Assembly (NCBI GenBank): GCA_959347315.1 | Contig: OY365814.1 | Span: 1,907,161 to 1,971,160, forward strand | Direction of reading: 5' to 3' | Source: Bimastos eiseni | Lineage: Eukaryota > Annelida > Clitellata > Crassiclitellata > Lumbricidae | Length of the DNA stretch: 64,000 bases | In this document: positions 22,111 through 33,599 of the stretch, one piece after another | How the letters are laid out: each line of letters starts with the position of its first letter | Position numbering within the stretch: position 1 is the stretch's first letter | Position numbers and translations under genes: made by a program | The notes under the pieces: generated by a model | The model's database searches: none | The model's input: only the letters and a program-made list of their open reading frames with translations | What the model was told of the DNA's origin: nothing

Positions 22111-22570
22111 TAACGGTAAACCGTAGTTGAGGCTGCTAAATGATTTTCATTTTCCGAGGCTGTTTGTCAGAAGAAGGCAGGTCCATTGGCTTTATGCTAC
22201 CTGGGGATGAGATGAGTGTGGTGGTTTCCCGTTGCCTTCCTCACAATCATTCATATACAAATGATGGTCACTTTAAAGAATAAGAAACCTTTTACTAACA
22301 ACTGTAGCTTAAATGGAAGCTGGATTGATGAAAATAGCATGCATGAGTATAGAAGCCGCTGTGTAGCAGTGTACACAAAACCTGGATTGATGAAAAGAAA
22401 TATACCTAATTGTAAGCTTAATTGGTGAATTGAAATATACCTAAATGGAAGCTGGATTGTTGAAAAGAAGTGTACCTAATTGGAAGCTAGATTTAATTTG
22501 TTGTTTGTGTTTCTTAAGTTAACAGCCTAAAATACGGGATATAGGAAATTAAAATAATTTAACAGCCTAA
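22108..22570. mobile_element. Foldback MITE, copy 2, with nested SINE fragment
   Basis: The left end GTAACGGTAAACCGTAG .. TTGAGGCTGCTAAATGATTTTC matches the left end of the intact copy at 59186-59578. The right part (AACAGCCTAAAATACGGGATATAGGAAAT) matches its right end. Inside are ~35-bp GGAAGCTGGATTGATGAAAA units and, at 22165-22245, a 3' piece of the SINE family found complete next door. The extreme right terminus has been replaced where the SINE at 22571 begins. Confidence 0.55.
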
Positions 22571-22759
22571 AGAAGACAGGTCCATTGGCTTTAAGTTTAC
22601 GCTACCTGGAGATGAGATGAGTGAGGTGGTTTCCCGTTGCCTTCCTCGCAGTCAATTAAGGGTGCGGAGCTTGTGACTCGGGGAGTCAGAGTGGGTTCGA
22701 ACCGGCGAGCCTCCGAACACAAGGCGCCGAATGTCCTACTAAGCCGTGCACCGAGCCCC
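22571..22759 (-). mobile_element. tRNA-derived SINE, family 1
   Basis: On the minus strand the element starts GGGGCTCGGTGCACGGCTTA and has a perfect RNA polymerase III B box GGTTCGAACCC (22693-22703) at the right spacing from an A-box-like GGCTTAGTAGGAC. It continues through GAGGAAGGCAACGGGAAACC to about 22571. This is a tRNA-derived head with a unique body. A truncated copy is at 22165-22245. It is not a functional tRNA gene, as no acceptor stem can be paired. Confidence 0.7.
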
Positions 22760-22799
22760 ATTATTACATAATAAGAAAATAGCATCGTTAAACTATGAT

Positions 22800-24283
22800 A
22801 CAATACAACTAGCATTTATAGGGCGCCTTAATAAAACAGAGTTACTTTAAAAGGCATTACAGAAACAGTTCATCAGTCATAATAAACAGAAAATAGAGAC
22901 TACATGTATGTAGACTTAAAAACTACCATCGAGGAAGCTCTGCGCACTGCCTCTGGTAGGTTGTTCCATTCAGCTGGCCCAGCTATTTCAAACATTCCGC
23001 TGCCAAACTGCAGATTCGATCTTTTAATATAATAAGTCTCCTTCTGAAGCAGAACGCAGGCCTCTTCTTGGTCCAATGGTAGCACGCGGTGTGACCAGGG
23101 CAGACAAGTAAGGTGGGGCTAAACCGGTCTTGATCTTAAACATTAGGAGGCAGATCTTGAATGAAATGCGAGCCTGGATGGGAAGCCAATGAAGTTGACG
23201 TAGGGAGTGCGTAATGTGGTCACGGGGGTCAAGATTTTTAACTAGGCGTGCCGCAGGCGTCCTTACGAGGTATGAATGTTTATGTTCATCTACAAATGAA
23301 GATATGATTATTAATGATATCCTTGTACAACAGTGGGAATCGTAAAGACGCGTGCCGAAGTATGCAGAACAGAGGTGAGTGGATTATGTAGACCAGCAAG
23401 TACTGAGTTACAGTAATCAATTCTTGACATAACCAACGATTGGACTAAGACGCGGAGACAATGCTGATTTAAACTGCGTTTGACTTGACGTATTCGGCGA
23501 AGGTGAAAAAAGCAGGCTTTGGCAATAAAAGAAATATGGTTACAAAGGGAGAGTTTACTGTCAAGAAGACCAAGATCTCGAACAACATCAGAGGGCTAAA
23601 TAAAGCATGCCTCATCAAGCTGTAGATAGACTGGATGGGTTAATGTTGGATCGGACAAGACGGTCAAACCATATTAACTCCGTTTTACTTTGGTTTAGCT
23701 TCAAGCACATGGATGCACACCAAGACTGTGTAATACTGATTACTGAAAGCATACAGTACGTCTAGCTTTTGAGTTTTCAAGATTGAGAGTCGACAGTTTA
23801 ATGTAAAGCTGGATGTCATCAGCATAATATAGATAAGGCTGTCATGAAAAGATGCAATTCCGGAAATGTTAGAAGTGTAAAGGATAAAGAGCAGTGGGCT
23901 AAGGATGGAACCTTGAGGGACACCAAAGAACAGGTAGGCATGAATAGAAAGCTGTCGATGGATCACACGTTCAACAAGCTTTGAGATGAACGATAGGTTT
24001 GATATTGGGCGTTAGTTAGCTGCATCAGAAGGGTCAAGTCCAGGTTTTTAAAACGAGGTCGGATGATGGCATGTTTCTGGGTTTCTGGGAGCTTCGATTG
24101 AGATAGGGAGACATTGATGAGTAATGCTAGTATTGGTGCAAAAAAAGAGCACAAGGTTGTCAAGAACCAGATGGGTGCTGAGTCGAGTTCACATTGCTTC
24201 AGGGAGGATTCACTTAGCAATTTTTCGACATCTGCTATGGCGACATCATCAAACGCATGGAGAGTGTGAGTCGGAGGAGGCAA
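22800..24283 (-). pseudogene. Broken CR1/L2-like reverse transcriptase, 3' half
   Basis: Reading down the minus strand from 24283: VEKLLSESSLKQCELDSAPI and LPETQKHAIIRPRFKNLDL, then FGVPQGSILSPLLFILYTSN (23685-23966). Next is DLGLLDSKLSLCNHISFIAK with FHLRRIRQVKRSL and MSRIDYCNSVLAGL (about 23330-23560), HWLPIQARISFKICLLMFKI (about 23130-23200), and the tail AGPAEWNNLPEAVRRAS with a stop near 22900. This is the full C-terminal half of a CR1/L2-type enzyme in the correct order, but spread over several frames with stops. The catalytic YxDD box is degraded. A 3' tail with a GGGCGCCTTAATAA-type word follows to about 22800. Confidence 0.85.
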
Positions 24284-24479
24284 ATCTGAAAAGTTAGGTA
24301 GTGCTACTCCAGGTATTATGAACTGACTCCAAAGGCAGAGATTGGAGGCAATTATAAATTGTTATCCCATGACCTCTGTGACGATAGTTATTATCATTCA
24401 CCCAGTTGTTAAAAGATACATACGGGGGATAAACTGACAACAGCTGACGGGGAATCAAGTGACACGATACCATCAATCC

Positions 24480-25680
24480 ACCTACTAGTTAAGATTCAAC
24501 CACTAGGCCTATTCTTGCTTCCATCAAAACAGCATTTGTGCTTTCGTAAATCCAGATACCAGTCAAGCATATTTTTTTAACCGATCAATCTCCAAGTAAA
24601 AGAGGAATCGTTTCGCGATTCCAGCATCTATATAAACGGCATTTTTTTCATCAATCCAGCGTATTGTCAAACAGAATCTTTCCATCACTCCAGCTTCTAG
24701 TTCAACAGAAAACGTTCCAGTATTCCGCCTCCATTTAAAAGGTCATTCCCTGCAATAATGCAGATTCAAGTTAAACCAGAAGCTCGATTGATCAATTTAA
24801 TTTATTAAAATCATTTCATTGTTATCGCTCGCACCTTTTCATCAATTCATGTGCTAGTAAAGCACGTTTCATAATTTTCGCTTGCCAATAAGCAGCATTC
24901 TTATCAATCCATCTTCTAATTAATCAGAAACTGTTCAACCAGTCCTGCTTCCATTTAAACGGCATTCTGTTTATCAATCCAGAATCTGTTCAAGCATATT
25001 TTCCTCTTCCATTAAAATTGCAGTCTTTACATCAATACAGCTTCTAGTTAAACAGAATAAATTTCATCACTCACACTTCAATTTAAGCGGCATAGGCCTA
25101 CTCTTCATCTAGGTAGTTTCTAGTAAAACATAATTATTTATATCGATTCAGGTTCTACTTAAACACAAATCTTTTCATCAATAACACTTTCAATTAAGCA
25201 GCATTCTTTACATCAGTTCATCTTCTAGTCAAACAAAAGATTTTCATCAATCCATCATTTAGCCATAATTTTTTCATCATTCCTAATTCCATTTAAATGG
25301 AATTCTTAATATCAGTCCAGCAGAATGTCTTTAATCGATCCCACTTCAAGTAAAACAGAAATTTTTTCATCATTAACACTTCCATTTGAACGACATTATT
25401 TTTGTCAATTAAGCCTTAGCACCTAGCTAAACAGAATTATTTTCAATTTTAAAAGACAAACTCTTCATCGATGCAGTTTAAAAAACTCTACTCATCGATC
25501 CAGCTTCTAGTCAAACAGAATTCTTTTCATCCAGTAGCCGGCGTGCTAAAACCTTTTCATAATTCCCGCTTTCATTTAAACGACATCATTTTAATCAATC
25601 CAACTTCCATAAAAGCCAACAGATATCTTTGCATCAACCCAGCTTTGAGTTAAAATCAATTCGATTCATCGGATCCACTT
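24480..25680 (+). repeat. Long diverged array of ~35-bp repeats
   Basis: About 1.2 kb of forward-oriented, strongly diverged units such as ATCCAGCTTCTAGTCAAACA, ATCCAGCATTTxTxTAAACG and CATCAATCCATCTTCTAATT. Most units contain a TTCATCA / CCAGCTTC / AAACAGAATT rhythm. It ends at the left edge of the duplicated block around gene C. Confidence 0.7.
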
Positions 25681-25882
25681 CACCTTACATGTAGAGTCGT
25701 AAACGAAATGTCGTAGCAGACGAAATATCAGTTCCGGGAAGAACACATTGTATAACAATAATTGTTATTACCATAATAATTAATAATATCGAAAATATTA
25801 TTATTTTTGATACCAAACTTTGTTGTAATCAAAATGATACCTGGTTAAAATATATCTGTATATATCTAAGCACAATAGCACA

Positions 25883-27790
25883 TCAACTTACATTCATCAA
25901 ATCACAATTAGGTATCCCAATCTTTTCTAAATCTTGATCCATTCTGTTGAGCACTACACAAGAGCCCAAGTCAGTAAATAAATCATTAGGTGGAGAAAAC
26001 CTATGAATAAAACAATGGTCTAGAAATTCTGTCTCAAACTCAAGTACTTCATCACATAAACCACATCCAAAAGGTTTGACATGAAACGGTATAACACACT
26101 CAGTTGATTTGATTTCATTTACATAAGGACATCCTTCTAACCCTGTCTTCACAAGAGGGCATGCAATTTCATCACAATCATGATGTATGTTTCCTGACAA
26201 ATGTTCGTATTGTTGATCAATAGTTCCCCTTCGACTTGATGTTGTGATTTGATTAGACAGTTTAGCAGTCGTTTTACTTCCCATTATAGGATCATGTGGG
26301 TGTGTTCTTGCCTTGACTTGAAACTGCTTCTCTGAATCACTGCTTTTGACAGAAGGTTTACTGTGCAAAGGTTGTTTCTCTCTTAGATGAGTTGTTCTGT
26401 GGCTGTTTAGAGTTCTAATATCTGTGAATCCTCTACTACAAACCTTGCATAGGTATGGTTTCTCTCCTGAATGATACCTCATATGAATCCGTACATTAAT
26501 TAAATGTGCAAATGATTCCTGACATAAATCACATTTATATGGTTTCTCGCCAGTATGGGTTCTCAAGTGCCTTTTCAGCTCACTGCTGCTTACAAATAAT
26601 TTTTGACATAACTGACATTTGAATGGTTTATCTCCATTATGCCTTCTCATGTGCGATTTCAGGTGATCAGTTCTAGCAAACGATTTCTGACATTGCTGAC
26701 ATTTGTAGGGTTTCTCTCCAGTATGGGTTCTCATGTGTATTTTCAGAAGATCAGCTTTAAGAAACGATTTCTGACATATTTGACATATGTATAGTTTCTC
26801 GCCAGAATGGGTTCTCGTGTGCATATTCAGAGCATAGCTGCGTGCAAATAATTTCTGACAAAACTGACATTTAAATGGTTTCTCTACATCATGGGTGCTC
26901 AAGTGCATTGTCAGAGCATTGCGGAGTGCAAATGATTTCTGACAAAACTTACATTTAAATGGTTTCTCTCCAGTATGGGTGCTCATGTGTGACTTCAGAT
27001 GACAAGCTTGAGTAAATAATTTCTGACATATCTGACATTTGTGCGGTGTCTCTGCAGTATGGATTCTCATATGCAATAACAGGTGATACGCTGTAGAAAA
27101 CGATTTCTTACATAATTGACAATTGTACACCTTCTCACTAGAGTGGGTTCTCAAGTGGTTTTTCAGTTTATAACTTTGAGCATATGATTTCTGACATATC
27201 TGACAATTGTATGGTTTCTCTCCAGTATGGATACTCAGGTGCCTTTTCAGCTCACTGTTGCTCACAAATAATTTCTGACATAACTGACAATTGAATGGTT
27301 TATTTCCATTATGCCTTCTCATGTGCGATTTCAGGTGATCAGTTCTAGCAAATGATTTCTGACATTGCTGACATTTGTAGGGTTTCTCTCCAGTATGGGT
27401 TCTCATGTGTATTTTCAGATGATCGGTTTTAGAAAATGATATCTGACACAACTGACATTTATATGGTTTACCACCAGCATGGATTCTCAAGTGTTTTTTC
27501 AAAAGACCAGATCTAGCAAATGATTCCTGACATTGTTGACATTTGAAAGGTCTTTCTGCAGTATGGGTTTTCACGTGTTTTTTCAGATTACGATCATGAG
27601 CATATGATTTCGGACACAACTGACATTCGTATGGTTTCTCTCCAGAATGGGTTCCCATATGAACTTTCAGGTCACTGCCATTTACAAATGATTTCTGACA
27701 TAAGCTTAACTGACATTTATCAGGTTTCTCACCAGATAAGCCCTCACATGCAATTTCCGATAAATCTCTTAAATATATGGTTTCTGACAT
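25883..27790 (-). CDS. C2H2 zinc-finger protein, paralogue C
   Basis: An intact frame of 635 codons starts MSETIYLRDLSEIACEG and holds 16 C2H2 fingers. The first finger is atypical: its cysteines are spaced CQLSLC (four residues between them instead of two) because of a two-residue insertion. Fingers 5-6 and 13-14 are nearly the same (KSFARTDHLKSHMRRHNG), the likely source of unequal exchange seen in copy D. After the last finger (SRGFTDIRTLNSH) come about 75 Ser/Lys-rich residues. The family tail follows (CDEIACPLVKTGLEGCPYVN, then CGLCDEVLEFETEFLDHC plus FIH), ending with an extension, DQDLEKIGIPNCDLMNVS, shared only with D. The array predicts a nuclear sequence-specific DNA-binding protein. 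No KRAB, BTB or SCAN domain is visible, and DNA target and partners are unknown. Confidence 0.9.
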   Translation of the reverse strand: MSETIYLRDLSEIACEGLSGEKPDKCQLSLCQKSFVNGSDLKVHMGTHSGEKPYECQLCPKSYAHDRNLKKHVKTHTAERPFKCQQCQESFARSGLLKKHLRIHAGGKPYKCQLCQISFSKTDHLKIHMRTHTGEKPYKCQQCQKSFARTDHLKSHMRRHNGNKPFNCQLCQKLFVSNSELKRHLSIHTGEKPYNCQICQKSYAQSYKLKNHLRTHSSEKVYNCQLCKKSFSTAYHLLLHMRIHTAETPHKCQICQKLFTQACHLKSHMSTHTGEKPFKCKFCQKSFALRNALTMHLSTHDVEKPFKCQFCQKLFARSYALNMHTRTHSGEKLYICQICQKSFLKADLLKIHMRTHTGEKPYKCQQCQKSFARTDHLKSHMRRHNGDKPFKCQLCQKLFVSSSELKRHLRTHTGEKPYKCDLCQESFAHLINVRIHMRYHSGEKPYLCKVCSRGFTDIRTLNSHRTTHLREKQPLHSKPSVKSSDSEKQFQVKARTHPHDPIMGSKTTAKLSNQITTSSRRGTIDQQYEHLSGNIHHDCDEIACPLVKTGLEGCPYVNEIKSTECVIPFHVKPFGCGLCDEVLEFETEFLDHCFIHRFSPPNDLFTDLGSCVVLNRMDQDLEKIGIPNCDLMNVS

Positions 27791-27799
27791 GACTTGGAC

Positions 27800-28620
27800 C
27801 TATATTTAATAACAGTATTTTTTCTCATGTGCACCCTCGGGCAACGTACTTCAGTTAATGTTACTTTCCATTGTGTATCCTAATGGAATAAATTATGTCA
27901 GAATTTCACCTTCACCAGAGGATTTCCAAAGAAGTTGAAACCATTGATTTTTCAAAAAAATTGGTTCCTGTAAATGTGAAATGATTCTTCATACTTTTTT
28001 GGTTTGCATGGCTTTCTTTTTGCACGAGTAAAATTCATTTGAAAGCAAATGCCTGCATTGACAGTTTCAGCATCGGTCGATGTAAGTGAAACTAATGACA
28101 TGCTTCATAACATGTGCTAATAACAGTTTCTTTGGGGTAGATAAGAGAAAATAGTCACACAGCAAACAATTTTCCTTTTTCAATGAAGTATTGATGAAGT
28201 CATTTCTATAGAATCGCACAACTCTGCATTATTATTCGTTAGCGATGGTTACTGATCAAGAAATAATTGATGATAAAGAAAGTCATGGAAAATGTATCCA
28301 GCCAGTCTATTGCTTGTGATGAAAATCAGTCAGATAAATGCATGGAAAAATTTTATCATAAAATGTTGTTCATCATCATGTGTTTCTTAAAACGATCTTC
28401 CAGCACCTAATAAATATGAAGAAAAGCAACATCTCAGTAATAATCAGTTTCAAGACACAGAAAAGACTTCAATAATGTTATTTTCAGAGAAGAAGAATTT
28501 TCATCTACAGCTGAATGAATTGTATCATGTAATAGTGGCAGGTATCTTTACAATAATCCCAATTATTTCTCTACATGGTTTCCCTGTTAAAATTCCAGCA
28601 GCCAGGTTACAGTCTATCAA
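27800..28620 (-). promoter_or_regulatory. 5' flank and probable noncoding exon of gene C
   Basis: Conserved with D almost base for base and with A and B more loosely. On the minus strand a presumed acceptor TTTATTAG precedes GTGCTGGAAGATCG (about 28395-28410). ATTTATTCCATTAG near 27890 may be the acceptor of the coding exon's leader. A short upstream ATG frame precedes MSETI. These are sequence inferences without transcript support. Confidence 0.4.
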
Positions 28621-30000
28621 TCCATAGCATGACATTGCGTCAAATGACACCTAATGGCTTTACTGCTTGAAGACATTTCAATCTATTAGAGACTAACATA
28701 ATTCTAGAACAATTTCATTAGCAACAGCAAAACTGATCAAATTTTGCATTGCAGCTGTATCATAAGACCAAAGATGTATGTAAACTAAGTAAAAAATCTG
28801 ACGACTTATCGCAAATGAAAAATGTATTCCAACAACAAGCTAAAGTGACCTCATATCTGTAGAAAGTGGTGAGCGATTAAAGTCATGCTTAAGAACATTA
28901 AAGGCAGAATAAGGAAAATATGCCATCTGGTTAATATCTTAATGTGCTACATGTCAACCATCTAGCATTTATATGATATGGTACACTAGTTCTTTATTTA
29001 GAGAGAAATGAATCTGACAAAGACACAGAAATGCCTACATGATTGACAGTGGACAATAAATTAGCTAGAATTGAATGACAAACTAGTAAATATCTATATA
29101 ATAATCTTGGGATAGATTATATGCTGTTTTTGATTGGAAGAACATGGGTGTGCACTGTCTTTAATTGGTGATTGGAAGGGGACAGAATGGACACATGAGT
29201 TGGTGATGGACATGATTGAGGTTGTGTAATCTGAAGAAAAGGAGTATATGTATCCCGGTGTATGATAGATTTTATGTCTGCTGAAATGGATCCAATGGGT
29301 GTGAAAGCAAATTGATATGAGATTAGGGATTTAAGGCATGGTTGAGTAAGGGAAGTGTAAATAAATTTACAAACCATTTCTATTCGAGTTGTCTGGAAAG
29401 TACAGAGTGGATGGAGATTGGTCAATTATGTTACATTAAGATCAAATGATCATAAAATCTTCAACACAGACAACAATAAGAAAATATTAAACAAAATAAA
29501 CATTGTACAATGCATAATGGAATGAAAATTGAACTTCTTTGGATACATCTGCAGAATGGAGAACCAATGATTGGTGAAGCCTATAATGCTTGGGAGGATT
29601 GAGGAACAATCAGCGAGGAATGAAAGGAATGGCTGGACGACATCCAAGTATATACGCATATCATCCTTGTCATAGATGCATTGTTAAATAAACTTATTAC
29701 ACACACACATCAAGCAAGGGTGTAGCTAGGAAATATATGAATACCTATCGGTTAATTCACCTGAAATTTTTTTCAAATATTAGAATTAAATATTGCATTT
29801 GAAAATAATCTATGATTCTGTTTTGGCAGCCAGCTTACATGTTTAAAACTATTAAAAATTGGTTGAAAATGCTTAAATACTGTGCATTAACAGGTTAAGA
29901 ACTGGGCAATCCTAGATTTTAGCAAAATTGATTATTTCCATTTTGCCCTCTTAGGTTTGAGCATAATAATTTACAGTTTTCCCATTGGACACAAGTATTG
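28620..30000. other. Distal flank of gene C, then non-coding spacer
   Basis: 28690-29110 matches the distal flank of gene B. 29110-30000 has a 102-codon and a 69-codon open frame on the minus strand with no recognisable family or splice context. Nothing else is recognised. Confidence 0.4.
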
Positions 30001-30600
30001 TTCCATTTAAGCAGAAATCTCATCATAAACCCAGGTTCTAGCTATATACAATTATTTTCATTAGTTCAGCATACTTTTGAACAGCATTCTTTTCATCATT
30101 CAAACCTCCATTTAAACATGTATCATTTCAGCAATACAGCTTCTGTTTAAATATTATTGATTTCACCAATCCAGCTTCCATTCAAGCATGACTCTTTCAT
30201 CAATCCTCCTTCCATTCAAGTATGATTCTTTTTATCAATCCAGCTTCCAGTTAATCATGATTCTTTTCATCATAAGCAGTCATGCCTCCACTTAACTTGA
30301 TTCGTTTCATCAATCTACCTCATATTTGACAAAATTCTTTAATCGGTCCAGCTTCATTTATTCATTCCAGCTTCTAGATTTACATAATTCTTATCATCCA
30401 TCCAGCTTCCATTTGAACGGGCATTTTTTTCATCAAAAATTTGGTCATGTTTTTAAAACAATTTTTCAAACATTCTTACAGAAAATAATTAAATATGCTA
30501 AAACCTAAGATTATCAAATTAGAGTGTCTCCTCAATCCCACTTCAGCTCAGGGAAGAATCCTTTCATCAAATCCGCATTTGATTTGGGATGAATAATTAT
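30000..30600 (+). repeat. Array of ~35-bp AATCCAGCTTCC repeats
   Basis: At least ten forward units, several close to the consensus (CACCAATCCAGCTTCCATTC, TCAATCCAGCTTCCAGTTAA, CCATCCAGCTTCCATTTGAA), with a TTTTAAAACAATTT interruption near 30455. Confidence 0.75.
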
Positions 30601-30799
30601 GAATAATCGAGCTTGTATTCCACTGTTCAACTAAAACTATTTCAACTGTGAATATACATAACATAAAATTACAAACCACCGTGCGCACGCTGAAACTGTT
30701 ATCAGAGAGTTTCGGTAATTACGTTATTTTCGGTAATTTGTGGTTTTAGTGTCCCAAAAACTAACGGCAAACAATAAACTCAAGAAACACTCAAAACAG

Positions 30800-31360
30800 C
30801 ACAATTCATCAATTCTTTTCATCAATACAGTTTTTACTTAGATATATGATCCTATTCATCGATCCAGCTTCCATTTATGTTTATTTCTTTTCGTAAAAGT
30901 GGATTTTAGCATAGCCTGTTTGTTGCGGGAATGTCGATGCGAAGGCTGTAAACAAAGTCGGGTACACGCAAAAACTCGATTGATGAAAAGAAATATACCA
31001 AATGGAAGCTGGATCGATTAAAATAATATTGCCTAAATGGAAGTTGGATTGAAGTATTATTTGATAGTCTGTCTTACTTGTGGCCTAAACAATGCATACA
31101 TTGCTTGGGACATGCCAGTTTCTACTTAGATATATGATCCTGTTCAATGCTCCAGCTTCCATTTATGTTTATTTCTTTTCATAAAAGTGGATTTTAGCGT
31201 AGCGTGTTTAATGCAAGAATGTCGATGTGACTGAAATATACCTAAATGGAAGCTGGATTGATGAAAAGAAATATAACAAATGGAAGCTGGATCGATTAAA
31301 TAATATTGCCTAAATGGAAGCTGGATCGAAGTATTATTTGATAGTCTGTCTGAATATCCC
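30800..31360. repeat. Two related mixed-orientation repeat blocks
   Basis: 30835-31060 and 31120-31345 are near copies: both carry CCAGCTTCCATTTATGTTTA .. GTGGATTTTAGC then reverse units AAATGGAAGCTGGATCGATT and finish TCGAAGTATTATTTGATAGTC-type sequence. Each block is itself a foldback of the ~35-bp unit. Confidence 0.7.
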
Positions 31361-31479
31361 CATTGCAGGCCATAATTGATCAATTTGACAGCATGACAAA
31401 CGTTATGCTGAATTTGCTGAAATCCATGCAGACAAGGAATGATGCCATGGGTGTCACTGGCATCATTGTCTTCATGGGT

Positions 31480-31700
31480 GCGTAGCGAATCGCCGAAATC
31501 GAAGTTAGATTGATGAAAATGGAAGCTGGATCGATTAAAAGAATTCACGCAGAAGCTGGATTTATAAATGAATCGCGCTGTTTTGAGACAGTTCAGCGTT
31601 TTTCAATAGTACATTGCTGTTTTCGGGAAATCGGGCTTTTTGGCCTTTTCAGCGTTTTCGGGTATTCGGGTTTCAATGATTCGGGTTGATCCCGTCTGCA
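31480..31700 (+). repeat. ~270-bp MITE-like repeat, copy 2
   Basis: Begins GGGTGCGTAGCGAATCGCCG and ends GTTTTCGGGTATTCGGGTTT plus GATTCGGGTTGATCCCG. Internal order (GAAGCTGGAT units, TTTTGAGACAGTTCAGCG, TAGTACATTGCTGTTTTCGG) is the same as at 60062-60334 in reverse. Confidence 0.7.
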
Positions 31701-32000
31701 TGAATTATCGTTTGATATCGCCTACGAGAAACTCAACCTAGACTAGAACTATTTAATTAGTAACAGAACAGTGATCGAACCTTGTATTTTCACGGGACAA
31801 TAAGGTTAAAATTTATCAATAATTGACAATATCTGACCAATTATCACATTAAAAGATGAATCTCAACGACAATCTAACTTTCACCTCCCTCCGCACAAAA
31901 TGGCACCCGACCAAAAAGTAGCGGACATTTTAAATCGAGGCTGGTTAAAGAAAGTATAGTCTGCCATCTGATGAATAGATTTAAATGATCAATCAAATAA
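31700..32000 (+). repeat. Copy of the TCTGACCAG/AAAATGGC dispersed repeat
   Basis: Starts AGAAACTCAACCTAGACTAG, includes ATCTGACCAATTATCACATT and TTTCACCTCCCTCCGCACAA. Closest relative is 39690-39900. It follows directly on the ~270-bp repeat, the same order as at 8340-8700. Confidence 0.65.
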
Positions 32001-32339
32001 TGTAATGTAAATGTTCAACAATTATTTCTCAGCGCCCACAAAAAGCTACGTCAAGGAGACCAGGTTATTCAACGGCGCCATATCGAATCAAGTCCGCAGT
32101 AGGGTTCTGGCTAATCTGCTGAACGACTTTGCTGAAGGAATTTGCTGTCTGAAGTCATTTCGATAATGGAATACAATTTGAGTAGTAGCTATTGCTGCGT
32201 CAAATAATTACTCAAAAAGAATGCGCCCAGGTCAGGCCTACTGTAACACTCTATATGCGTGCGAGTGACGCCTGGGCCAACAGGTGCGCCCACTTCCAAA
32301 CTTCATATGTATTTGCTTACCTCTTTACATTTCAATCAA

Positions 32340-33545
32340 ATTCTGTGCTTAGGCCTACTATGTCCCCTCCCCCCACCAAGCCAGCCCTTCACCATGGTAT
32401 GCGTCCGCACTATGTCGTCTACCGTTCGCGGGGGCAGGAATGCCCCCCCCCCCAAAATCACCTTTTTCATAATAAATTTTATTGCTATTTTATTTATATA
32501 TCTTGCTATTTTACTCCTTCAAATTCAATCATATCGTGTGCTTACTATGTGCGCCCTAGCCAGATATACACCCTGATATGCGTCCGCACATTTTCAAGTA
32601 ATGTCCTCACATATTGGTGGGCTCCTAAAATTTCATAATTGTGAGTTGTTCTATCAAAAGCAGGCTTATGTCGCAGAGCACAATTTCGAGGAAACGGCCA
32701 AAAATGACATACAGGGTCAATAACGTGTTTTGAGTTTGATTCAAATTCGAGTCACAAATTTATTACTTTAACCAAAAAATGATTTCGTGATGAAATCTAG
32801 TGTTCTATTCCGCTATAATCACATTATTGTAGAAGATTTTGACGTAAGTAAATAAAAGCCGACCATTTTAATGCGATTTGCTCGGTTTCGGCATTCTTGC
32901 GATGGAAGATTTCAAATTAGTATATTTTCGGTTCTACTGGAGATATCTTAATAATTTTTGCACTGTTAGAAGAGTCATTTATTGTTGAAATATTAAATGG
33001 TATAAGCTTAATTTCGCAAAAATTGCAACTTTAGGCTGCTTTTGATAGAACACCTCAAAATTATTATTTTCATGTATCTTTTTTCTTGCTATTCTACTGT
33101 TTCAACTTCAACCAAATTGTGTGCTTACTATGAACCCTGATATGCGTTCACACATTCTCAAAAAATGGTCGCACATATTGGTTGGTTCATAAAAATTTAA
33201 TATTATTTTCATATTTATTTTTTCTTGCTCCTTTACTGCTTCAATATCAACCAGTGTGCTTACAATTTGCCCCAAAGTCAGGTCTTACTATGTGCGCACA
33301 ACCCATGTCTACACAATGATGTGCGTCCGCACATTCTTAAGTAGGCCTATAGTGTCCGCACATTTTGGTGGGCCCAAAAATTTCATATTATTTTACTATT
33401 TTTTCATGCTATTTTACTGCTTGAATTTCAATCATATCGTGTGCTGATTATGTGCGCAAAATCCAGGTCCAGGCCTACACCCTGATATACGTCCTCACTT
33501 AATAAAGTGATCTCCACGCATTGTGGTGGTAACCCACAAATTTCA
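32340..33545 (+). repeat. Tandem array with ~160-190-bp period, interrupted by a MITE
   Basis: Units contain GTGTGCTTACTATGTGCGC .. CTGATATGCGTCCGCACATT .. GTGGGCxCxxAAAATTTCAT .. TTGCTATTTTACTGCTTCAA. Copies start near 32340, 32535, 33115, 33250 and 33435. A 416-bp element (32641-33056) splits the array. Overlapping open frames here have no protein family. Confidence 0.7.
32641..33056. mobile_element. MITE with ~16-bp inverted ends
   Basis: The left end (from 32641) contains GTTCTATCAAAAGCAG, and the right end (to 33056) contains the exact reverse, CTGCTTTTGATAGAAC. No open frame of note lies between. Removing it restores the continuity of the tandem array (TTTCATAATT joined to AAAATTATT), which shows it is an insertion. 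Confidence 0.65.
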
Positions 33546-33599
33546 TGCTTAATTTTTTTCTCTCGCTATTTTCCTCCTTTAATTTCAACCAAATCGTGC

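Larger units (their letters stand above)
25662..28620. repeat. Segmental duplication, parent block (gene C and flanks)
   Basis: This block is nearly identical to 35303-37540. The shared left edge begins ATTCATCGGATCCACTTCA. The shared right edge runs to about AGCCAGGTTACAGT. The only large difference is the loss of eight finger repeats in the copy and a few small indels. Confidence 0.85.

Noticed and set aside
22693..22759. Functional tRNA gene
   Set aside because: The B box is perfect, but the two ends cannot pair as an acceptor stem and a SINE body follows, with a second truncated copy nearby.
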